Shown here one piece after another: positions 40,974-48,535 of a stretch of DNA of 64,000 nt. Numbering within the stretch: position 1 is the first letter of the stretch; each line of letters begins with the position of its first letter. The stretch comes from Chryseobacterium gleum (GTDB lineage: Bacteria > Bacteroidota > Bacteroidia > Flavobacteriales_D > Crocinitomicaceae), in the NCBI GenBank assembly GCA_945897805.1, contig CAMDFX010000001.1, positions 434,001-498,000 on the forward strand. The letters are read 5' to 3'. Position numbers and translations under genes: made by a program. The notes beneath the pieces are model-generated. The model searched no databases. It had not been told where the DNA came from and saw only the letters and a program-made list of their open reading frames with translations.

Positions 40974-43898
40974 TTATTTTTTCATTGCTTGATATATCAC
41001 CCTTTGGATTTCCGTTCTGATGTTCATGTCTCTGATTTTCCAGTTTTCTGCACTGGGGTATACACGATTTGAGAGAAATACATAATTTATTCCATACGCA
41101 GGATCCGCCCAAGTGAAAGTGCCTGTAAATCCTGAATGGCCATAACTTTCTTGTGAAACCAATTCACATGTTGAACCTCCTTTGGCGCTTGTTGTTGGTC
41201 TGTCAAAACCAGCTCCCCGGCGATTTCCAGAAAACTGTGCCTTGGTGTATGCTGTAATAACACTTGGGTCAATCAATTGTTTTCCCATGTAATTTCCTTT
41301 GTTCAAAAATAATTGCATGATTGCAGCTAAATCTGCTGAATTAGCAAAAACGCCTGCATGACCGCCAACTCCGCCCAACATGGCTGCTCCAGGGTCGTGC
41401 ACATGTCCTCGAATAATTTGTCCACGGAAATCTTTGTCATTTTCAGTTGGCACAATTCTCTCAAAGGCGAAATAACTCAAAGGAGTATATCGAATATTTT
41501 GCAATCCCATTGGGTCGTAAAGTTCTGAATACAAGTATTTATCTAAAGTCTGACTTGTTTGTTTTTCAATTATTTTCTTAACGAAATAGTATCCTAAATC
41601 AGAATATTCGTATTTTTTTGCTGAATTCAATCCGCTGTTTAAGATGCGTTTATAAAGTGTGTCTGGATATGAATTAGAAATCCAAATATCTTTGGCAACT
41701 TGCAATACAAATCCTTCTTTTTCCTCAGTTGAATAAATCGCAGGATTTAATTTTCCATTCGCTATTGTTTTTTTGTAAAATGGAATCCAAGGTGTTAATC
41801 CTGCTTGATGCGCCATCATGTCTTTGATTAAAATTTTTCCAAATGCGCCTTTTCCTGTCACATCTGGAATGTAATCTTCCAGCTTTTTACTTAAGGTAAA
41901 TTTCCCTTGCGTTTCTAATTTCATCAATGCGGCTGTAGAACCAGCAATTTTTGAAACGGAGGCAATGTCATAAATGTCTCTGTTGGTGACAGAATCATTT
42001 CCTTCGTATGTTTTGGTGCCGAAACTTTTTTGATAAATGATTTTTCCTTCAACAGCAAGCAAAATTTGACAACCGGGAAATGCACCTTTGGCAACACCAT
42101 TCAATGCAATTTGATCAATTTCCTCCAGTTTACCAGCATCAATTCCCAGTTCTTCTGGCTGAGAATATTTCAATCGATTTACTGATTTTACTGTCAAACC
42201 TTTTCCTTTTTTGAGAAAATCAGAAATTTGAAAATGAATTTTTCCAGTGGCGCCAATTGCTCCGAATAAAAATTGAGAGGTTCGATCTTGCGCCAAGGGA
42301 TGATTTTCATAAGCCAAAACAACAGCATCTTGCTTTTCAATAATAGGACTATTGGCAAATGCAAATGGATTTCCAAATAGTATCAATATACTTTTAGATT
42401 TTGCAGGTAATTGCTCCAACCAATCTTGCCATTTCTCCGGCATTCCATATCCTCTAACACTTCGAACAGAAGAAGAATGGATGGAAGTTACAATGACATC
42501 ATATTGATTCAATTTTGACCCCAAAGTTTTAATCGCATCGTCGGCATTTTCAAACTGAAATTGGTCTTGTGGATTAAAATTTTGAGCCATTAGCTGATAA
42601 GTGATTGTATTTGAACCCAAACATACCAAGGCAATCTTTTGGTCAGTATTAGTCAAAGGTAAAATTGCATCTTCATTTTTAACCACTGTCAATGATTTTT
42701 CATACACTTGCTTTTTAATCCAATTCACTTCACCGGCAGTATATTTTGGTGCTGATTTAGCTCTAAAAATAGCGCGATGTTTCGCTTTCAAAACTTTCAA
42801 ACATCTTTCATTGATTTCTTTTTGTGCTATTTTGCCGGATTTAACTTTGTTGATAATAGCATCGATTGATTCAGAAACACTTTCTGGATACAAAAGAATG
42901 TCGCAACCAGCTTCAAATGCTTTGACAACAACTTCTGTTTTTCCATATTTATCCGCAACTGCTTTCATGTTCAAAGCATCGCTAATTACCAAACCTTTGA
43001 AACCCAAAGAATCTTGCAAATAACCTTGAATTATTTTTTTTGAAAGCGAGCTTGGCGTTCCTGAATTGTCTAATGATGGAACATTTAAATGACCAATCAT
43101 AACGGAGGAAGTGCCCGCTTTGATTCCAGACTGGAAAGGAGGGAAGTCCGTTGAGAAAAATTGCGTTTTGGTATGAGAAACGGTTGGCAATTCAAAATGA
43201 GAATCTTTGTCAGTATCGCCGTGACCGGGGAAATGTTTAATACTGGTCATCACGCCTTCATTTTCCATTCCTTTTACGAACGCAGCAACATGTTCAGCAA
43301 CATTTTTTGGATCTTCGCCAAAAGAACGAAAACCAATCACAGGATTATTTGGATTACTATTTACATCAGCATCAGGCGCAAAATTGATGTGAATTCCAAA
43401 ATCTTTGCACTCTTGAGCCATTGATTCAGCAATTTTTTCTGTCAATGCAACATCGTTTGCTGCGCCAATCGTATATGCAAATGGAAATCTTTCTTCTTTT
43501 TCCAGCCTCATTGCAACGCCCCATTCTGCATCCATTCCAATTAGCAAGGGCACTTTGGAAGCGTTTTGCATTCTTGAAATCGATTTTTTTAAATTTGATT
43601 TATCGCCTTGAAAGTAAATTAATCCACCAATTTTATTTTCACGTATGATTTTTTCAATTTCAGCTTGGTGCGTTTCATCTTTTTCAGACCAAGTGGCGAC
43701 CATGAAAAATTGGCCTACTTTTTCTTCTAAAGTCATACTGTTGAGCACTTTTTCAGCCCATAAATCTCCAGTGTCAATAAAGGCAGATTTTGATTTTGTT
43801 TTGATTTTGGAAAAACTTCCTGATTTCGGCTTCAAACTCACTAGTAAACCTAAGCAAATAAAGACAAAAGTTAATTTTGAAAGTTGATTTTTGAACAT
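40974..43898 (-). CDS. GH3 beta-N-acetylhexosaminidase-like / beta-lactamase-fold fusion
   Basis: ATG 43898 (MFKNQLSKLTFVFICLG) is preferred because the ATG at 43943 lies upstream of the promoter element and would bury the signal sequence. The 974-residue exported protein has a GH3 domain from about 65 with the NagZ signature KHFPGHGDTDKDSH near 220, a GH3 C-terminal part to about 560, then a class C beta-lactamase-like domain with SVSK near 645, a YSD version of YxN and HSGFTG. This two-domain arrangement is known in Bacteroidota and suggests joint attack on peptidoglycan sugar and peptide parts. First gene of the bshA-DUF983 cluster. Confidence 0.92.
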   Translation of the reverse strand: MFKNQLSKLTFVFICLGLLVSLKPKSGSFSKIKTKSKSAFIDTGDLWAEKVLNSMTLEEKVGQFFMVATWSEKDETHQAEIEKIIRENKIGGLIYFQGDKSNLKKSISRMQNASKVPLLIGMDAEWGVAMRLEKEERFPFAYTIGAANDVALTEKIAESMAQECKDFGIHINFAPDADVNSNPNNPVIGFRSFGEDPKNVAEHVAAFVKGMENEGVMTSIKHFPGHGDTDKDSHFELPTVSHTKTQFFSTDFPPFQSGIKAGTSSVMIGHLNVPSLDNSGTPSSLSKKIIQGYLQDSLGFKGLVISDALNMKAVADKYGKTEVVVKAFEAGCDILLYPESVSESIDAIINKVKSGKIAQKEINERCLKVLKAKHRAIFRAKSAPKYTAGEVNWIKKQVYEKSLTVVKNEDAILPLTNTDQKIALVCLGSNTITYQLMAQNFNPQDQFQFENADDAIKTLGSKLNQYDVIVTSIHSSSVRSVRGYGMPEKWQDWLEQLPAKSKSILILFGNPFAFANSPIIEKQDAVVLAYENHPLAQDRTSQFLFGAIGATGKIHFQISDFLKKGKGLTVKSVNRLKYSQPEELGIDAGKLEEIDQIALNGVAKGAFPGCQILLAVEGKIIYQKSFGTKTYEGNDSVTNRDIYDIASVSKIAGSTAALMKLETQGKFTLSKKLEDYIPDVTGKGAFGKILIKDMMAHQAGLTPWIPFYKKTIANGKLNPAIYSTEEKEGFVLQVAKDIWISNSYPDTLYKRILNSGLNSAKKYEYSDLGYYFVKKIIEKQTSQTLDKYLYSELYDPMGLQNIRYTPLSYFAFERIVPTENDKDFRGQIIRGHVHDPGAAMLGGVGGHAGVFANSADLAAIMQLFLNKGNYMGKQLIDPSVITAYTKAQFSGNRRGAGFDRPTTSAKGGSTCELVSQESYGHSGFTGTFTWADPAYGINYVFLSNRVYPSAENWKIRDMNIRTEIQRVIYQAMKK

Positions 43899-43921
43899 TG
43901 AATTGATGTATTTAAACTTTA

Positions 43922-43929
43922 CAAATTTA
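43922..43929 (-). promoter_or_regulatory. -7 promoter element (TAAATTTG) for the GH3 fusion gene
   Basis: Minus-strand perfect match, 23 nt before ATG 43898 and downstream of the alternative start at 43943, which it therefore disfavours. Confidence 0.55.
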
Positions 43930-44080
43930 GTGAAATAATTCAAGGTGAAATCTCGATATAAAGCAAGAAAAAGAAATTAATTATTTTCATTCACAAATCA
44001 GAATAATCAAGCATTTTAATGAAATTTAAAAATATTAAACATTGTATTCTCATTGAGAATAAAAGAATAATTCAAATGTT

Positions 44081-44088
44081 TATATTTG
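44081..44088 (+). promoter_or_regulatory. -7 promoter element (TATATTTG) for hemE
   Basis: Perfect match; ends 6 nt before ATG 44095. The upstream TTG start at 44086 would overlap the element. Confidence 0.55.
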
Positions 44089-44094
44089 TGGGCG

Positions 44095-45132
44095 ATGATT
44101 TTAAAAAACGATTTAATTTTAAGAGCAGCCAAGGGAGAATTTATTGAAAGATATCCAGTTTGGCTGATGCGACAAGCAGGTAGGATTTTACCGGAATACC
44201 GAGCCGTTCGCAATTCATTGAGTGGATTTAAGGAATTAGTAGAAACACCTCAATTTGCAGCTGAAGTAACCATTCAACCTGTGGACATTTTAGGCGTGGA
44301 TGCTGCCATTATTTTTTCTGATATTTTAGTTGTTCCTGAGGCCATGGGACTTGAGTATCAAATGATAGAAAAAAGAGGTCCGTGGTTTGAAAAAACCATC
44401 AAATCTGCAGCTGATTTAATATATGCCGAAATTGATTTCGATATCGAAGACCGTTTGGGATATGTTTTGGAGGCAATCAAATTGACCAACAAAGAATTGG
44501 ATGGTAGAGTTCCACTAATTGGTTTTGCTGGTGCACCATGGACAATTTTTTGTTATATGGTGGAAGGTTCTGGTTCAAAAACTTTTTCAGAAGCAAGAAA
44601 GATGTTGTACACGAATCCAAAATTGGCACACGACTTGCTAAGTAGAATTACGAAAGTAACAATTCAATATTTGAAAGCTCAGATTCAAGCAGGTGCGCAC
44701 ATGGTTCAAGTTTTTGATTCTTGGGCAGGAGTTCTTGGTACAGCGCAATATGCTGAATTTAGCTTGCACTATTTAAATGAAATTGCAAATGCAATCAATG
44801 AAGCGCCGCTTACCATTTTTTCAAAAGGAGCGATTACTTCCGTTGGAGTTATTGCAAAATTAAATTGCAATACTGTTGGCTTAGATTGGAATATGGATAT
44901 TCAAACAATTAGAGCTGAAATTGGTGAATCAAGAACGCTGCAAGGAAATTTAGATCCTTGTGCTTTGTATGCTTCTCATAAAGAAGTTGGTGAATTAACA
45001 AATAAAATGTTAAATTCGTTTCAAAGTAAACGACATATTGTTAATTTAGGTCACGGAGTTTATCCGGATATTGACCCAGAAAAAGTAAAAACGTTTATAA
45101 ATACAGTGAAGGAATATAAAATAACACATTAA
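44095..45132 (+). CDS. hemE: Uroporphyrinogen decarboxylase
   Basis: 345 residues from ATG 44095. The N-terminal [19 protein letters not shown] contains the substrate-binding Arg residues, followed by the active-site Asp in [15 protein letters not shown] and [16 protein letters not shown]; the C-terminal [15 protein letters not shown] is also conserved. It converts uroporphyrinogen III to coproporphyrinogen III in haem synthesis. A short leader is likely. Confidence 0.97.
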   Translation: MILKNDLILRAAKGEFIERYPVWLMRQAGRILPEYRAVRNSLSGFKELVETPQFAAEVTIQPVDILGVDAAIIFSDILVVPEAMGLEYQMIEKRGPWFEKTIKSAADLIYAEIDFDIEDRLGYVLEAIKLTNKELDGRVPLIGFAGAPWTIFCYMVEGSGSKTFSEARKMLYTNPKLAHDLLSRITKVTIQYLKAQIQAGAHMVQVFDSWAGVLGTAQYAEFSLHYLNEIANAINEAPLTIFSKGAITSVGVIAKLNCNTVGLDWNMDIQTIRAEIGESRTLQGNLDPCALYASHKEVGELTNKMLNSFQSKRHIVNLGHGVYPDIDPEKVKTFINTVKEYKITH

Positions 45133-45182
45133 AATTCAATAATATAGGTTTTTTTTATTTCAAAATTTAAAAATTAATAGTT

Positions 45183-46373
45183 ATGCACATGAAATCGAAT
45201 ACCAAATCAATTGCTACGGTTCTCGCTCTTATTCCAATGAGCATGTTCTCATTTATCTTTGCACAAGGAGAAAATTTAGTAGAAAATGGTAGTTTTGAAT
45301 CAACTACAGGTAAAACCAAAAAGTTGGGCGGAATTGAAGCTGCAACGGGATGGGTTTCTCCAACTGGCGTGAGAGCAGATTTGTTTACACCTGCCGCTAA
45401 ACTTCCAGATATTAGTACTCCCGCAAATATTTACGGTTCGGAAGAACCTAAAGATGGCGATAATTATGCAGGAATTGTGGCGTACTCGTACAACGACAAA
45501 ATGCCAAGATCTTATGTTTCAACAAAGTTGACATCTCCTTTAAAAAAAGGACTGACTTATTGTATTCAAGCAAATGTTTCTTTGGCTGAATTGTCAAAAT
45601 ATTCTTGCAATCAATTAGGTGTTCATGTTTCTAAAAAACAATTTGCGACGGAAGAAAAGTCTAGTATTATTGATAAAACACACATTTTGATTAAAGACAA
45701 TAAGGTGTTGAATGCAATGTATGGCTGGGACAGAGTTTGTGGATCATTTGTTGCTGAAGGGGGTGAAAAATACATTACGATTGGAAATTTCACTAATAAC
45801 GATAAAGTACTAACTGAAAAAAATAAAAAACCAGATAATATTAAAGGAACTATTTTAATTGCTTCTTATTATTATATCGACGATGTTTCAGTTACTTTGG
45901 TAGAATCAGGTTCTTCTTGCGATTGTGGAACAGCAGATGTCGAAGAAGTTGTTTCAAATACTGTATATCAAAAATCAGTTGTTTTAAACGAAAAAATGAC
46001 TTCAATCCAAAAAATCGAAGTTCAAGCTAATTATTTTGGATTTGGAAAAAATATTCTACAACCAGCAGGAATGGCTTCCTTGGATTTAATTGCAACTGAG
46101 TTAAAAGCAAATCCGACATATAAATTAGAGATTTCTGGATATTCTGATGAAAATGAAATCTCTAAAGGTTTAGAAAAACCAATTTATGCTGATATGGATA
46201 CAAAACGTATTTCCAGTGTTGCACAATACCTGAAAGACAAAGGAATTGCTGAAACAAGAATTGTTCAGGCACCAAAAGCAAATTCAGAACAAAATCCTGA
46301 TATCAATGAAGGTGATGAAGAAGATTTGAAAATGGCTAAAAATAGACGAGTTACTTTTAAAGTAATTAAGTAA
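45183..46373 (+). CDS. OmpA-family exported protein with beta-sandwich N-terminal domain
   Basis: 396 residues. After a signal peptide (IPMSMFSFIFAQG) comes a carbohydrate-binding-like domain beginning ENLVENGSFES and containing GDNYAGIVAYSYND and YYIDDVSVTL, typical of surface proteins in Bacteroidota. The last 120 residues resemble an OmpA peptidoglycan-binding domain: FGFGKNILQPAG, LEISGYSDEN, RISSVAQYLKDKGI, and NRRVTFKVIK. It would tether to peptidoglycan while displaying the N-terminal domain. Single gene with a strong terminator. Confidence 0.85.
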   Translation: MHMKSNTKSIATVLALIPMSMFSFIFAQGENLVENGSFESTTGKTKKLGGIEAATGWVSPTGVRADLFTPAAKLPDISTPANIYGSEEPKDGDNYAGIVAYSYNDKMPRSYVSTKLTSPLKKGLTYCIQANVSLAELSKYSCNQLGVHVSKKQFATEEKSSIIDKTHILIKDNKVLNAMYGWDRVCGSFVAEGGEKYITIGNFTNNDKVLTEKNKKPDNIKGTILIASYYYIDDVSVTLVESGSSCDCGTADVEEVVSNTVYQKSVVLNEKMTSIQKIEVQANYFGFGKNILQPAGMASLDLIATELKANPTYKLEISGYSDENEISKGLEKPIYADMDTKRISSVAQYLKDKGIAETRIVQAPKANSEQNPDINEGDEEDLKMAKNRRVTFKVIK

Positions 46374-46388
46374 TAAAAACATAAAATT

Positions 46389-46423
46389 ACAAGAAAGGCT
46401 TCAATTTATGGAGCCTTTCTTGT
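46389..46423 (+). terminator. Strong intrinsic terminator of the OmpA-family gene
   Basis: ACAAGAAAGGCT (46389-46400) pairs perfectly with AGCCTTTCTTGT (46412-46423) around an 11-nt loop. Confidence 0.75.
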
Positions 46424-46454
46424 AACAATTCAATTTATTTTTTGGACAAAAAAA

Positions 46455-46474
46455 AAGTCACTTTGCAGTGACTT
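46455..46474 (-). terminator. Intrinsic terminator of the THX gene
   Basis: AAGTCACT (46455-46462) pairs with AGTGACTT (46467-46474) around TTGC, with an A-run before the stem that becomes a T-run on the minus strand. Confidence 0.85.
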
Positions 46475-46493
46475 GAATAAATATTCTGTTTAT

Positions 46494-46694
46494 TTAATCT
46501 TCTTTTTTAGCAACTGCTTTTTTTGCTGCTGGTTTTTTTACTGTCTCTTTTTTCACAGTTTCTTTTTTCTCTTTGGCTGGTTTTTCAGTTTTCGCAACAA
46601 CTACAACTGGAGTATCTTTTTTCTTTGGTCTTGTTTTACCATATGATCCCATTACTCTTTTGCCTTTTGCTGTTTTTTTATCTCCTTTTCCCAT
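46494..46694 (-). CDS. 30S ribosomal protein THX family with Lys/Ala-rich tail
   Basis: 66 residues. The first 26 (MGKGDKKTAKGKRVMGSYGK then TRPKKK) match the bacterial Thx/bTHX protein, a tiny basic peptide that sits in the head of the small subunit. The remaining 40 residues are a low-complexity VVVVAKTEKPAKEKKE and repeated TVKK/PAAKKA tail resembling histone H1-like C-termini. Thx alone is about 25-30 residues, so this is an extended form that could also bind nucleic acid. It has its own promoter (TAATTTTG at 46733) and terminator. Confidence 0.8.
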   Translation of the reverse strand: MGKGDKKTAKGKRVMGSYGKTRPKKKDTPVVVVAKTEKPAKEKKETVKKETVKKPAAKKAVAKKED

Positions 46695-46732
46695 CCTATA
46701 TAATTTTCCTAATTAATATTATTTTAATTTGT

Positions 46733-46740
46733 CAAAATTA
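46733..46740 (-). promoter_or_regulatory. -7 promoter element (TAATTTTG) for the THX gene
   Basis: Minus-strand perfect match, 38 nt before ATG 46694. Confidence 0.5.
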
Positions 46741-46827
46741 ACAATCTATTTTGGATTTCCAATAGCTTATCTTTCAAGTTGTGAAATTTTTACAAATTAG
46801 GACAAAATAAATAATGGTAAATTTATG

Positions 46828-46857
46828 TTGTAAATAATACCACGGTAACTATATTTG
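46828..46857 (+). promoter_or_regulatory. Full promoter TTG-N19-TATATTTG, 4 nt before the MarR start codon
   Basis: TTG at 46828-46830, a 19-bp spacer and TATATTTG at 46850-46857; ATG 46862 follows after TAGC. The same architecture is seen at comB. Confidence 0.7.
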
Positions 46858-46861
46858 TAGC

Positions 46862-47305
46862 ATGGAAATCGGTAAAGAAATCAATTCAAGATTCAAAACT
46901 CCACAGCATAAAGCCATTATTAATATAAGATTTACATCTAATTGGATGTCAAATTTGCAAAATGGTTTCATGTCTAAATTTGATCTTACAATGCCTCAAT
47001 TCAATATTTTGAGAATTTTAAGAGGTGCAAATCAGGCAATTAATGTCAATACAGTGAAAGAAAGAATGATTGAAAAATCACCCAATACAACAAGATTAAT
47101 GGATAAATTAATCGAAAAAGAGTTAATAAAAAGAATTCGATGCGAAAAAGACAGGAGAGTTGTTTATGTTGAGATTTCCTCAAAGGGCAGAGAAATTTTA
47201 ACTGAAATTGATCATTCAATGGACAATAATTCATTTTTCACAGAAAAACTTAATGACCAAGAAGCTGAAACTTTGAGTAATTTATTAGATAAACTGAGAG
47301 ATTGA
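46862..47305 (+). CDS. MarR-family transcriptional regulator
   Basis: 147 residues with the winged helix typical of MarR: LTMPQFNILRILRGA, a recognition helix in IEKSPNTTRLMDKLIEKELIKR and the wing RCEKDRRVVYVEISSKGREIL (D-x-R signature). It would bind as a dimer, probably near its own promoter. It is followed 37 bp later by an MFS transporter and a TonB-dependent receptor, so regulation of an export/uptake system is likely; the ligand is unknown. Confidence 0.92.
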   Translation: MEIGKEINSRFKTPQHKAIINIRFTSNWMSNLQNGFMSKFDLTMPQFNILRILRGANQAINVNTVKERMIEKSPNTTRLMDKLIEKELIKRIRCEKDRRVVYVEISSKGREILTEIDHSMDNNSFFTEKLNDQEAETLSNLLDKLRD

Positions 47306-47342
47306 TATTCCAACAATAAAATTACTCAAACGTAAAAAAAAC

Positions 47343-48533
47343 ATGACAAAAAAACAAATTATTTGGATGATAATCCTAGGTTTAGTGTTGTTTTCTAACA
47401 TCCTAGAATCCATGATTTTGATGCCGCTTTCTTCTACAATTAAATCAGCTTTACATATGAACGAAAAGCAATGGGGAATTGCAATTTCTGCCTACCTTTT
47501 CAGTGCTTTTATTTCTGGAATTATCAGTATTTTCATCATCGACCGATTTGATCGAAGAAAATTTCTTTTGGCTTTATACGCTTTATTTATTGTAGGCACT
47601 TTTTTGTGCGGAATTGCCGAATCTTTCGAATTCCTCGTTTTTGCCCGAATCTTTGCTGGTTTTTTTGGTGGCGTAATTTCAGCTGTTGTACTTGCAATTG
47701 TAGGTGATTTAATCGAACCGCAGCACCGAGGCAAAGCAACAGGAATTGTCATGGCTGGATTTTCATCGGCCGCAGCTCTTGGTATTCCTTTGGGACTTTT
47801 TATTGGTCTAAATTGGACTTGGCAAACGCCTTTTTTCTTTATCGTAGGAATTTCAATTATCACCTGGTTTTTCATTGCCGCGCAATTGCCTGAAATGAAA
47901 GATCACCTTAAAAGAGAAAATTTAAACTATAAATCTTGGCATATTATCGGACGTGTGGCCAAAAATGGAAATCAAATTAAGGCCTTATTTTTTACTTGTA
48001 CAATATTATTTGGTCAATTTGCAATTATTCCATATCTAGCTGATTACATTGAGCATAATGTTGGTTTTGAGAAAACTGAATTGGTTTGGATGTATTTTTT
48101 TGGTGGTTCTTTGACATTTTTCACCAATCCTTTTATTGGCGTTTTATCAGATAAATATGGACAATTGAAAACATTCCTAATTATCATGTTGATTTCTTGC
48201 TTGCCTATTTTAGCAATCACTTCCATGGGCGAAAATCCTATGCCTTTGGTTTTGATCGCAACGTCTTCTTTTTTCGTCTTCGCTGGAGGAAGAAATATTC
48301 CAGGTACAGCGTTGGTTTTGTCAACGGCAGCGCCATTTGAGCGTGGTGGATTTATGAGTATTCGCTCAGCTGTGCAACAATTTGCCAGTGGAATTGCTGT
48401 GTTATTGGGTGGTTATGTATTACAGCAAAACAAAGCAGGCGTATATTTCAATTTTGAATGGATTGGTTATTTAGCCGTAGCAACAAGCATTGCATCGTAT
48501 TTTATTTTGAGAACAATTAAAGAAAAATATTAA
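47343..48533 (+). CDS. MFS transporter (DHA1-type)
   Basis: 396 residues with about twelve hydrophobic helices. The loop motif between helices 2 and 3, IIDRFDRRKFLLALY, corresponds to MFS motif A, and RIFAGFFGGVISAVVLAIVGDLIEPQHRGKATGIVMAG fits helices 4-5 of drug:proton antiporters of the AraJ/DHA1 type. Probably exports a small molecule or sugar. It lies between MarR and a TonB-dependent receptor, 2 bp before the latter. Confidence 0.9.
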   Translation: MTKKQIIWMIILGLVLFSNILESMILMPLSSTIKSALHMNEKQWGIAISAYLFSAFISGIISIFIIDRFDRRKFLLALYALFIVGTFLCGIAESFEFLVFARIFAGFFGGVISAVVLAIVGDLIEPQHRGKATGIVMAGFSSAAALGIPLGLFIGLNWTWQTPFFFIVGISIITWFFIAAQLPEMKDHLKRENLNYKSWHIIGRVAKNGNQIKALFFTCTILFGQFAIIPYLADYIEHNVGFEKTELVWMYFFGGSLTFFTNPFIGVLSDKYGQLKTFLIIMLISCLPILAITSMGENPMPLVLIATSSFFVFAGGRNIPGTALVLSTAAPFERGGFMSIRSAVQQFASGIAVLLGGYVLQQNKAGVYFNFEWIGYLAVATSIASYFILRTIKEKY

Positions 48534-48535
48534 TT

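Noticed and set aside
43899-43943. N-terminal extension MNYFTKFVKFKY of the GH3 fusion
   Set aside because: The promoter element at 43922-43929 lies downstream of that start and the signal peptide begins at the later ATG.
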